NCBI RefSeq assembly: GCF_014836885.1
Contig: NZ_JACSPY010000003.1
Coordinates: 232,786-296,785, forward strand
Source of the DNA: Brevibacterium gallinarum
GTDB lineage: Bacteria > Actinomycetota > Actinomycetes > Actinomycetales > Brevibacteriaceae
Length of the DNA stretch: 64,000 bases
Direction: 5' to 3'
In this document: positions 56,846 through 63,974 of the stretch, in pieces
Numbering within the stretch: the stretch's first letter is position 1
Layout of the letters: each line of letters opens with the position of its first letter
The notes under the pieces: model-generated
The model's database searches: none
Seen by the model: only the letters and a program-made list of their open reading frames with translations
Told to the model about the DNA's origin: nothing
Translations under genes and position numbers: made by a program

Positions 56846-57247
56846 CTACGGTGCGTTCACCGCGCTTATCAGGCGAGCAAGCGCGAGACCCAACAGGAGG
56901 ACGCCCACGATCGCGCAGATGCCGCCCCCGATGCGCAGGAGCCGGCCGCCGCCGCTCTCTGGGTCCGCATCGTTGGGGGTGAACACCGGAGGCCCGCCGA
57001 CGCTAGGACTTCTCTGCTGTGCTGGTGGTGCGGTCAGACGCCGTTCGACGCTGCCGTCGAGGTGGTGGATCTCCACGTGTGTGCGCCCGCCCATCTGGCC
57101 GGCGAGCTCGTCGATCGCCGCGTCGAGCTCGCTGGTGTGGATCGGGGCGCAGGGCATGCGGGTGCCGTTGATCGTCGCGATCAGCCACGCCTCATCGTGG
57201 GCATCGAAGCGAAGTCGGGCCGGGGTGACATTTGCTGAAGTGTCCAT
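56846..57247 (-). CDS. Hypothetical membrane protein of the mobile element
   Basis: This 133-residue protein has an N-terminal domain (about 10-75) paralogous to the product at 56248, with FDAHDEAWLIATINGTRM and GRTHVEIHHLDGSVERRL. A Pro/Ser linker and one C-terminal transmembrane helix (LLRIGGGICAIVGVLLLGLA) follow. The ATG at 57247 is directly preceded by TACCTGCCGGGT. It is the first gene of the minus-strand mobile-element operon, and Lsr2 is divergent. The function is not known; a membrane-tethered version of the neighbour is the simplest description. Confidence 0.7.
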   Translation of the reverse strand: MDTSANVTPARLRFDAHDEAWLIATINGTRMPCAPIHTSELDAAIDELAGQMGGRTHVEIHHLDGSVERRLTAPPAQQRSPSVGGPPVFTPNDADPESGGGRLLRIGGGICAIVGVLLLGLALARLISAVNAP

Positions 57248-57488
57248 ACCCGGCAGGTACGGACACCACACCCCCGCTACCGAGACCATGCACCCGGACC
57301 CCGCGGGCTCGGGCACCGGGACTGTGTCGGGGCCTCTTCGTGTCAGGGCAGTTCCCGGGTTCGCTGCGGCGAATCGGTCACAGATCGAATGCGGTCGACG
57401 CGGGGATTCTCGATGTTCATGGTCGCTGAGCGTGCCGCAGCGGACAGGCACTTTTCTGAGGTTCGCTCTTCACGAGCGGAGTATCTCG

Positions 57489-57494
57489 TACACT
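57489..57494 (+). promoter_or_regulatory. -10 element for leaderless lsr2
   Basis: TACACT is followed by exactly six bases and then the lsr2 ATG at 57501, so the transcript should begin at the start codon. No ribosome site is present between them. The -35 region is not obvious. Confidence 0.6.
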
Positions 57495-57500
57495 CGCCCC

Positions 57501-57848
57501 ATGGCAAGGAAATTCGTGTCCCAGATTACCGACGACATCGACGGCGAGATTCTCTCTGAAGAGGACAGCGAGACGATCCAGTACAGCATTGACGGGCGGC
57601 ACTACGAGATCGACCTCGGTCCTGCCAACGCGAAGAAGTTCCGCGAGGCCCTGGAGCCGTATGTCTCCGTCAGCAGAAAGTCTGCCGCCCCCGCACGGAC
57701 GCGCCAGTCACGAGCCAAGACGACGAAGCCCGGTCACGGGCTCGACATGTCGGCTGTCCGGTCCTGGGCGCGCGAGAACGGGCACACTGTCCCGGACCGC
57801 GGCAGGATTCCGAATGTGGTCTTGGACGCATACGAAGCCGCCCATTAA
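57501..57848 (+). CDS. lsr2: Lsr2-family nucleoid-associated xenogeneic silencer
   Basis: This 115-residue protein has an N-terminal dimerisation domain beginning MARKFVSQITDDIDGEI and the segment IQYSIDGRHYEIDLGPANAK. A short basic linker follows, then the C-terminal DNA-binding domain with VRSWARENGHTVPDRGRIPN, where RGR inserts into the AT-rich minor groove. Length and both domains are normal. It is encoded on the mobile element, opposite to the transfer genes, and could silence island or host genes. Confidence 0.93.
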   Translation: MARKFVSQITDDIDGEILSEEDSETIQYSIDGRHYEIDLGPANAKKFREALEPYVSVSRKSAAPARTRQSRAKTTKPGHGLDMSAVRSWARENGHTVPDRGRIPNVVLDAYEAAH

Positions 57849-57869
57849 GGTCAATCGCTCGAGCTCGGC

Positions 57870-59592
57870 CTAAACCTTGATCCACCGATGTAAGTAGTCG
57901 GATCAAGCCGTGCGTGGAATGGAAATGCCCCTTCTGAACTGGGAAAATGGTGATGTTCTCAGTCAACATTCCCGGCCAAGAAAGGGGCACCTCTCAGGTG
58001 CTATTCAATCACACACCCACGGCTGTGTCTCATTCCTTCGATGACGAGAATCTCATCGCGACCACCGGGCTGGTTCCGATCATGTGCCTGGCCCAGAAGG
58101 CCGGCTTGCTCGACCTCGCCGACGACAAGCTGACCGTGTCGACTACTGGCGCTGACAAAGGCGCGAACCCAGCTGCGAAACTGGCCACACTCATCGGCGA
58201 GATGGCTGCCGGAGCCGACTCGATCGATGACATGAACCTCGTCCGCCACGGCGGCATGACACGCCTGTTCGACCGTGTCTACGCCCCTTCGACTCTGGGA
58301 TCGTTCCTGCGCTCGTTCGCCTTCGGCCACGTCAGACAACTCGACGCGATCTCGTCTCGCTTCCTGACCAACCTCAATGAACACACACCACTGCTGCCCA
58401 CCAGCGAAGACACTGGACAAGCAGCGATGATCTTCGTCGATATCGACGACACCGTCATCGATGTTCACTCCGCGAGGAAACAGGGAGCTGGGTTCGGCTA
58501 CCAAGGCAGTCGTGGACTCAACGCAATCCTGGCGACCGCATCGACTTCCGGCTCCAGCCAGATCATCGTCGGCCAGCGCCTGCGCAAAGGCTCAACCTCG
58601 TCAGCCCGGGGTGCTGACAAGTTCGTCTCCGATGCTCTGGCCACCACGGCCCGAATCAACTCCGACCTCCCAGCCCTGGTCAGGGCTGATTCGGCGTACT
58701 ACTCCTCACAAGTGGCCAAAGCCGCCCACGATGCCGGGGCTCATGTGTCGATCACGGTGCGCATGGACAAGAAAGTCAAAGCAGCGATCGCCACGATCAG
58801 CGACGACGCGTGGACGGGCATTGAATACCCGGATGCGATCTATGACGAAGAGGCCAAGACCTGGATTTCGAAGGCTGAAGTCGCTGAGATCCCGTTCACC
58901 GCGTTCACCTCGAAGAAGAAGTCCCTGCACGCCACCGGGCGGCTGGTCGTCCGCCGCATCCCGGAGCTCAACGAGACCAAACGAACTGCTGGACAGGACC
59001 CCTTGTTCGACTTGTTCCGCTACCACGCGTTCTTCACCACCGTGGACAAAGACCGTTTCGACACTGTCGCTGTTGATCACATGCACCGCAAGCACGCGAG
59101 CATCGAGCAGATCAATGCGGAACTGAAAAACGGTGCCCTGGCGCATATGCCTTCTGGGGTGTTCAACGCCAATGCCGCCTGGGTGACGATCGCAGCGATC
59201 ACTCACAACTTGCTGCAAGCCGCTGCCGGACTCGCTGGTGGGCGGATGAGCAAAGTGCGCTCAGACGCTGCGGACGCGGATCATCGGCATCCCGGCCCGG
59301 ATCGCTCACCGGGCCAGGAAGCTGTTCCTGCATCTGCCGAGAGCCTGGCCGTAGGCGACGGAGTTCTCACGGCTGTGGCAATCGGCGTTGGGGCCACCCC
59401 GGACAATGCCGGCCTGATCAACCCGCCCTTGGAAGGGGGCCCGAGACCGGAGTCATGGAGGAGACCCTGGCAAGCGAAGTGTGGAAGAGACCGGTGAAAG
59501 GCCGGGACACTACCTCCTGCCCACTCATCGCGTCCGCGCTCGAATCCGAATGAACCCCCGGACATCAAGCAGATCGGTGGATCAAGGCTAAA
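57870..59592 (+). mobile_element. IS1380-family insertion sequence with 5-bp target duplication
   Basis: The terminal inverted repeats CCTTGATCCACCGAT lie at 57875-57889 and, inverted, at 59573-59587, enclosing 1713 bp. The element is flanked on both sides by CTAAA (57870-57874 and 59588-59592), a target-site duplication, so it arrived as a unit. It carries one transposase gene whose C-terminus is frameshifted. It inserted just downstream of lsr2, next to an IS3 remnant. Confidence 0.92.
57998..59497 (+). CDS. IS1380-family transposase, C-terminal frameshift
   Basis: This is a DDE transposase of about 500 residues. The family N-terminus LFNHTPTAVSHSFDDENLI is present, together with catalytic aspartates in FVDIDDTVIDVHS and LVRADSAYYSSQ and the late segment FRYHAFFTTVDKDRFDT. 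The GTG at 57998 (AAAGGGG upstream) fits the family start; an in-frame ATG lies at 57947. After VRSDAAD the frame is lost. The next frame encodes the conserved tail RTRIIGIPARIAHRARKLF then LHLPRAWP and meets a TAG where Trp is expected. The C-terminal tail is therefore broken twice, and activity is doubtful. Confidence 0.85.
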   Translation: MLFNHTPTAVSHSFDDENLIATTGLVPIMCLAQKAGLLDLADDKLTVSTTGADKGANPAAKLATLIGEMAAGADSIDDMNLVRHGGMTRLFDRVYAPSTLGSFLRSFAFGHVRQLDAISSRFLTNLNEHTPLLPTSEDTGQAAMIFVDIDDTVIDVHSARKQGAGFGYQGSRGLNAILATASTSGSSQIIVGQRLRKGSTSSARGADKFVSDALATTARINSDLPALVRADSAYYSSQVAKAAHDAGAHVSITVRMDKKVKAAIATISDDAWTGIEYPDAIYDEEAKTWISKAEVAEIPFTAFTSKKKSLHATGRLVVRRIPELNETKRTAGQDPLFDLFRYHAFFTTVDKDRFDTVAVDHMHRKHASIEQINAELKNGALAHMPSGVFNANAAWVTIAAITHNLLQAAAGLAGGRMSKVRSDAADADHRHPGPDRSPGQEAVPASAESLAVGDGVLTAVAIGVGATPDNAGLINPPLEGGPRPESWRRPWQAKCGRDR

Positions 59593-59612
59593 CGGGTGGC
59601 GTTCATCAGAAG

Positions 59613-59800
59613 TGAATCGGCCCGGGTTTGATGCAGTTGCTGTTTGAGTCCGGAAGGTGGACAGCATGCCGAAGAAGATCGATCCTGAGCTGCGCGTGAG
59701 GTGCGTGCGGCTCGTCATGGATCACCAGCAGGAGTACCCCACCCTGACCGCGGCGACGGCTGCGGTGGGGCGCCAGGAGGGCCCGGGGCGAAGGGCCTAG
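59613..59800 (+). pseudogene. IS3-family element remnant with truncated orfA
   Basis: An IS3-like end starts at TGAATCGGCCCGGG (59613). An ATG at 59666 with GGAAGGTGG upstream begins MPKKIDPELRVRCVRLVMDH then EYPTLTAATAAVG, the N-terminus of an IS3-type OrfA. The reading frame then degenerates and stops at 59800 after 44 residues. The rest of OrfA, OrfB and the other end are missing. It abuts and overlaps the 3' end of the dehydrogenase gene on the other strand. Confidence 0.75.
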
Positions 59801-60594
59801 CCAAGAAGATCCTCAAGCGACCCGTCTGCAGGGCGTCGTCCGAGAGCGCTGCCACCACTCACATCGAGCAGCGTACCTGTGGTCCGTGATGCGGAGTCCG
59901 ACATGAGGAACGTGATCGCATTTGCTACATCGGCAGGGTCGGCGACGCCGCCGAGCGCGGAGAATGACGACATGTAGGCTCGCACCGCGACGTCCTGGAA
60001 GGCAGGGTGCCCGTTGTCAGTGAAGCCTGGCATCACCGTGTTGATCCGGATCCCACGCGCTGCGAGCGCTTCTGCCGCATGGAAGGTGAGTGCCTCCAGA
60101 GCAGCCTTGCTCATCGCGTACACGATGTCGCCAGAACTCGAGAACCGAGTCGCCACTGAAGAAACGTTTACGATGCTGCTTCCAGGACCCATGAACTTGG
60201 ACAGGCGCTGAGCAAGAAAGAAGGGGGCACGCGCGTTGAGAGCAAAGTAGTGATCAAACTGCTCCATTGTCGCGTTGTCAAACGACGGTCCGACCAGTTT
60301 GGCGGCACTGTTCACGAGACCAGCCAGTGTTGATTCAGAGGCATCGGACAGTGCCAACTCGACAGCGGCGACAAGATGCGTCTGCCCGGCGGGCTCAGCC
60401 AGGTCGGTTTGGACCATCGTTGCGCTCATGCCCACGTCAGCGATCTCAGCTTGGAGTTCCAGCGCCTTGTCATGGCGGGTCCCGTATTGGACGATGACGT
60501 CGTAGCCATCACGGGCAAGCCTCAGGCTTGTGGCGTATCCGACACCGCCAGTTGCTCCGGTCACGACAACGTATTTGCGGGCCGCATCATTCAT
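59797..60594 (-). CDS. Short-chain dehydrogenase/reductase in the avrD operon
   Basis: This 265-residue classical SDR has cofactor loop VVVTGATGGVGYATSLRLAR, LVNSAAKLVG, the catalytic Ser in VNVSSVATRFS and YAMSKAAL with the Tyr-x-x-x-Lys pair. The family end LLDVSGGSALG is followed by about 13 residues (RRPADGSLEDLLG) that run into the IS3 remnant, so the C-terminus may have been altered by the insertion. The start at 60594 has GGAG six bases upstream; one at 60606 is possible. It overlaps the TetR gene. By analogy with ketoreductases of gamma-butyrolactone operons it may reduce the AvrD product (inference). Confidence 0.9.
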   Translation of the reverse strand: MNDAARKYVVVTGATGGVGYATSLRLARDGYDVIVQYGTRHDKALELQAEIADVGMSATMVQTDLAEPAGQTHLVAAVELALSDASESTLAGLVNSAAKLVGPSFDNATMEQFDHYFALNARAPFFLAQRLSKFMGPGSSIVNVSSVATRFSSSGDIVYAMSKAALEALTFHAAEALAARGIRINTVMPGFTDNGHPAFQDVAVRAYMSSFSALGGVADPADVANAITFLMSDSASRTTGTLLDVSGGSALGRRPADGSLEDLLG

Positions 60595-61213
60595 CTTGTT
60601 CTCCATTCTCGTTATTTACTCTCGTCGGGCTGGGGTCATAGCGCGCACGGACACTGTTGATTGCGATTGCGGCGATCGTCGAGAGCCTCTCTTCGGCGTC
60701 TGCCCATTCGCCGGTGAATCCCAGGAGGTCTTTCGTCCCCATGCCCGCTGCCACGAACAGCCAGGCAACGGAGTTGATGTCGGCGTCCGGTCTGAGGTGA
60801 CCGAGATTCTGCGCTTCCTCGAGGTTCCGGAGAACAAACTTTTCCCAAGTGCGGAACGGGTTGATCTTTCGCTCGGGGAAGCAGTCCGCAGCTTCAGCGG
60901 CGATGCGAATACCTGCACGCGCGATCGAGTCATGCGCTAGGTTCCGACCGACCAGGCGGAACGCCAGTTGCAGTCGTTCGAGGGGGGCGGCGGTGGTTTC
61001 CGCCGCTCGTTGCTGTGCGGCCCGCATGGTCGATCCCTCATAGGTGAGGATCGCCGTCCCCAGCGAGTGCATAGTTGCGTACGTGTCCACCAACACTTGA
61101 TACGGCAGGTCGACGGCCTCCGCGACCTTCTCGAGGGTCAAGGTTTGATACGGCTGTGACGTCAGCACATCGGCAGCCAGTTCAAGGACTTTTTGATTCT
61201 CGTGTGTACTCAT
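60587..61213 (-). CDS. TetR-family regulator resembling gamma-butyrolactone receptors
   Basis: This 208-residue regulator has a TetR DNA-binding region (about 8-55; LTLEKVAEAVDLPYQVLVDT), whose recognition helix departs from the usual GALYFHF. The ligand domain follows the pattern of ArpA/ScbR receptors: PLERLQLAFRLVGRNLA, then DSIARAGIRIAAEAADCF, then NPFRTWEKFVLR, where Trp123 aligns with the ligand-site Trp of those receptors, and GHLRPDADINSVAWLFVAA. It overlaps avrD (ATGA) and the SDR gene, so synthase, receptor and reductase are made together. The family match is from memory of receptor sequences, not from a search. Confidence 0.82.
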   Translation of the reverse strand: MSTHENQKVLELAADVLTSQPYQTLTLEKVAEAVDLPYQVLVDTYATMHSLGTAILTYEGSTMRAAQQRAAETTAAPLERLQLAFRLVGRNLAHDSIARAGIRIAAEAADCFPERKINPFRTWEKFVLRNLEEAQNLGHLRPDADINSVAWLFVAAGMGTKDLLGFTGEWADAEERLSTIAAIAINSVRARYDPSPTRVNNENGEQDE

Positions 61214-62133
61214 TGTTCCTCCACATGCGCGAGCTGCGCAACAACGCGCACACCGGTCGAAGTGGAAGAGTCGGTCGTGATCAGTTGGATCCGGCGGCCG
61301 TCTCTTTCGATGAGGCGTTCATGTGTCGGCGCAGTTCGGCTGGTAATTGATGCTGGCAGGGGCGCCGGTGGGCTCGGTAATTGGATGCTCATGGTTCGCA
61401 TCCACAGTTGTCCGCCTTCGCGGTCCGCCCCTTGCCGTTTTGCCATCAGAACCTGGACGATCTGGCCCATGGTAACTAGGTAGTCAATGACTGTCACCGA
61501 GGGCCAGAATTCGCACTCCAGACCGACCGGGGCTTCTTGTGTTTCAGTAGGGCGCGTGAACTCATGTTCCGCCTCCAAGACCCCGGACGACGAATCGAAG
61601 TTCGTGAGAGTAGTTACGCAGTCAGTGCTTCTATAAAGCTCTTCGTAGATATCGGTCGCTCCGGCCTGATACGGCTCAGTATCCATAGTCGACCGAGTGA
61701 GGCAAAGTCTCGCTTTAATGTTTCCGACTGACGCCGTGAAGGATCGTGATTTCCCGGTATCCTCCGGTGGCGCGGCCGGTTCGATCACCACTGGCACGGT
61801 CTCAAGATTCAACCACGGCTGACTGCCGGCCCGAAGGTGAATCGCAGAAACATACTCTCCTGGCGGTCTGCTCCAAGTTCTGCTGATGGCCCGCAAGGGG
61901 AGGGTTACTGCATCGATTGTGCTTAAGTGCGGAGTGCGGCGCGATCCGTCTTCCCGCACCGACCAGTCCTCCGGATACGACACGTGTCCCACGCCTTCGA
62001 ACACGTCCGGATGCCCTCGCTCTCCTTCGAGCTCCTGCGTCACGGTCCGGTAGCCCGTGCCGAAGAACCTTCCGGCAGCGGGTCCCAGTGCTTCTTCCAG
62101 GCGAGTTGGACGCCACCCGTCGTTTGGCTTCAT
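61210..62133 (-). CDS. avrD: AvrD-family protein (syringolide-type small-molecule biosynthesis)
   Basis: This 307-residue protein is close in length to AvrD of Pseudomonas syringae (about 311). The family N-terminal half is present: LGPAAGRFFGTGYRTV, VSYPEDWSVRE and TPHLSTIDAVTL. A second, related half carries PSVTVIDYLVTMGQIVQVLM and LWMRTMSIQLPSP, consistent with a double hot-dog fold. AvrD makes syringolides, glycolipid-like butanolides derived from a beta-ketoacyl chain and a sugar. Start ATG 62133 is eight bases after TAGGAT and has no ribosome site, so the mRNA is probably leaderless. It is the first gene of an avrD-tetR-SDR operon. Confidence 0.85.
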   Translation of the reverse strand: MKPNDGWRPTRLEEALGPAAGRFFGTGYRTVTQELEGERGHPDVFEGVGHVSYPEDWSVREDGSRRTPHLSTIDAVTLPLRAISRTWSRPPGEYVSAIHLRAGSQPWLNLETVPVVIEPAAPPEDTGKSRSFTASVGNIKARLCLTRSTMDTEPYQAGATDIYEELYRSTDCVTTLTNFDSSSGVLEAEHEFTRPTETQEAPVGLECEFWPSVTVIDYLVTMGQIVQVLMAKRQGADREGGQLWMRTMSIQLPSPPAPLPASITSRTAPTHERLIERDGRRIQLITTDSSTSTGVRVVAQLAHVEEQ

Positions 62134-62231
62134 GCTCTCAGATCCTACTGTGTAACGCATCACTCTGGCGGCTGCACGCCGTCAAAGTGGGGCTCTGTTC
62201 CTTTGGCCCGCATGCTGGTAGCGTTACAGTT
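62134..62231. promoter_or_regulatory. Divergent leaderless promoters with a 29-bp palindrome
   Basis: For avrD (minus), TAGGAT at 62147-62142 lies eight bases before its ATG. For the second TetR gene (plus), TAGCGT at 62219-62224 lies seven bases before its GTG at 62232. Between them is an imperfect palindrome: CACTCTGGCGGC (62161-62172), a 5-base spacer, and GCCGTCAAAGTG (62178-62189), with 10 of 12 positions matching. It covers the expected -35 of avrD and is a likely TetR operator. Confidence 0.6.
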
Positions 62232-62831
62232 GTGACTACTAACACGAGGCGACGTAACAATCCGGCCATCAGTCAGGCCCTCTTCCAGGCGGCCGAGCGG
62301 GTCATGACGACCGAGGGGTTCTCTGAGCTCACCGTCGATGGGCTCGTAAACGAGGTTGGCACGAGTCGGCCTGCGTTCTACCGGCGCTATCGGAGCATCG
62401 CTCGACTCGCTCTGGACGTCATCCTGGAACGATACCCAGACGCCCCGTCGTCGAACACCGGTTCGCTTCGCTCGGATTTACTGGCGCTCCAACGTAACGA
62501 CGTTGCGATGATGACCTCGCCCCTCCTGATGCACAACCTGCCGGCACTGCTTGAGGCAATGCGGACGGACGAGGCAATCCGTCGGTCGTATCTGGACCGC
62601 TTCATTGCCCCTCGACGGCGGAATGTTGCCGATGTGATCGCGGCAGCGGTTGGGCGAGGTGAAATTGCGGAGAAGGATGTCGATTCGGAGTATATTTGTG
62701 ATCTGCTTTTCGGTCCGCTGCTTTCTCGGATACTGCTCCCGACGGAGCTCCCCGTCACAGATGTGATCGCCCGGCAAACGGTCGCCACGGTACTTAAAGA
62801 GCTCGGCGTGGCGAAAACTGGTCAAGCCTAG
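62232..62831 (+). CDS. TetR/AcrR-family transcriptional regulator
   Basis: This 199-residue regulator is divergent from avrD. The helix-turn-helix region is clear: ISQALFQAAERVMTTEGFSE, then LTVDGLVNEVGTSRPAFYRR. The C-terminal domain (MTSPLLMHNLPALLEAM, then RSYLDRFIAPRRRNVADVI) resembles the general TetR_C-16-like group rather than the butyrolactone receptors. The GTG start follows a TAGCGT -10 by seven bases without a ribosome site, so it is probably leaderless. It likely controls avrD and itself through the shared palindrome; its ligand is not known. Confidence 0.88.
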   Translation: MTTNTRRRNNPAISQALFQAAERVMTTEGFSELTVDGLVNEVGTSRPAFYRRYRSIARLALDVILERYPDAPSSNTGSLRSDLLALQRNDVAMMTSPLLMHNLPALLEAMRTDEAIRRSYLDRFIAPRRRNVADVIAAAVGRGEIAEKDVDSEYICDLLFGPLLSRILLPTELPVTDVIARQTVATVLKELGVAKTGQA

Positions 62832-62899
62832 GTAAATCATCCGCCAAGCGGCGCTGTGTCCTAGGTCCGTTCGAAGCGCAGACAAGAGGGAGGCATCCA

Positions 62900-63556
62900 G
62901 TGAGTTGTCCAAACGCTCCGAAGAGGGGTCATCGAGCTGGATCTCAGCGCGGTCTCGAATGCCCTTACTGCAGCGCTGGTTCTTCGGGAGGCGCCACCGC
63001 GCCCGCATCCGTGCGATCAACACCAACAACTTCGCACTTAGGCACGGGCGCGACGCCCTCGAGGTATGTGCCCAGCACGCTGGCGAGCGCCGAGCTTACG
63101 AAACTCGGCGAACAAGCGCTTGGCATCCTCTTGACCGGAACCGCTGATAAGCGGCTCGAGCAGGCGCTCAACGTGCTCATTGACGCCGCGGCCGAGGAAG
63201 AAGGCACGCCGCTGGACGGATCGCTGCGGGGACACTATTGGTGCGAGTTACTTGAGCAGGCAGCAGTCTCTATCCAAGAGCTCCTTGCTGTGCCTGGAGC
63301 CGCAGTCGATGCGATCGTTGACCAGCTAACCGCGCACTGGTTGCCCCAGGTCGTTATGAGAGTCGCACTGAAGTCACTCCTGAACGCCGCCATCAGCACG
63401 TGCCCTGGAATCGCCTCCCTGACAACTCTCCATCTTCAGATCGCAGCAACCGCGATCTCCCTCTGTCCCAAACCTGAGCAGCATCCCAGCCTGAACGCCA
63501 CGTGCGCGGCACCGTTGACGAAGGCCGGTATCTCCCACAGTCTCGCCTCCACTTAG
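62900..63556 (+). CDS. Hypothetical protein with Cys/His-containing N-terminus
   Basis: This 218-residue protein has no recognised family. The first 25 residues contain CPN...RGHRAGSQRG...CPYC, three Cys and one His that could form a small zinc knuckle. A Ser/Thr/Pro-rich linker (about 26-60) follows, then a helical domain with ALGILLTGTADKRLEQALNV, VSIQELLAVPGAAVDAIVDQ and a more hydrophobic end near VALKSLLNAAISTCPGIASL. GGGAGG six bases before the GTG at 62900 supports it as a real gene. It follows the TetR gene in the same direction. Confidence 0.65.
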   Translation: MSCPNAPKRGHRAGSQRGLECPYCSAGSSGGATAPASVRSTPTTSHLGTGATPSRYVPSTLASAELTKLGEQALGILLTGTADKRLEQALNVLIDAAAEEEGTPLDGSLRGHYWCELLEQAAVSIQELLAVPGAAVDAIVDQLTAHWLPQVVMRVALKSLLNAAISTCPGIASLTTLHLQIAATAISLCPKPEQHPSLNATCAAPLTKAGISHSLAST

Positions 63557-63974
63557 CCGGGAAATCGTGTCGTTGTCGGGGCCTGTCCCGCCCTGGACCG
63601 GTCAAGGACCGCTGCAAACACGTACCGAAGCTGCCCTGGGCCTCGACTTCACCTCTTTTGTGGCGTGGATGACTACGAATCGGACTTGCATCGCTACCTG
63701 AGTTCGATTGTGCCAGATCTCCGCTTTCCACTCTGAGGAATCTCCTCCGCTCCTGCTGTCGGTCCGAACTAGTTGGTCGCGAAACCCACCTGGCAACGGT
63801 GGGTCCGCCGAGGAAAGCCTGTGGTCGGCGAGGCCCAAGTGTAAGCACAGTAATTTCCGTACTCTCGCCGTACGGGCGACTGAACGTAACGCGCGGACGT
63901 TCACGCATAGCTAGGTTTCATACCTAGGGCGTGTCTGACAAAGTTTACGGTTGGTTTCTGGAACTCTTGAGTCA
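63557..63974. other. Gene-poor stretch before the right-edge insertion sequence
   Basis: The reading frames here have no ribosome site or recognisable product, and I see no gene. A short hairpin, CTAGGT/ACCTAG (63912-63928), sits next to the probable left end of an IS5-type element that starts GGGCGTGTCTGACAAAG near 63928. Confidence 0.5.

Noticed and set aside
56799..57500. Extension of the lsr2 frame upstream to 56799
   Set aside because: The extra 230 residues are antisense to the minus-strand hypothetical genes; the Lsr2 family start MARKFVSQITDD lies at 57501 with a -10 six bases away.
63393..63908. A 171-codon minus-strand frame near the right edge
   Set aside because: Arg/Ser-rich composition, no ribosome site and no recognisable motif; it overlaps the better supported plus-strand gene ending at 63556.
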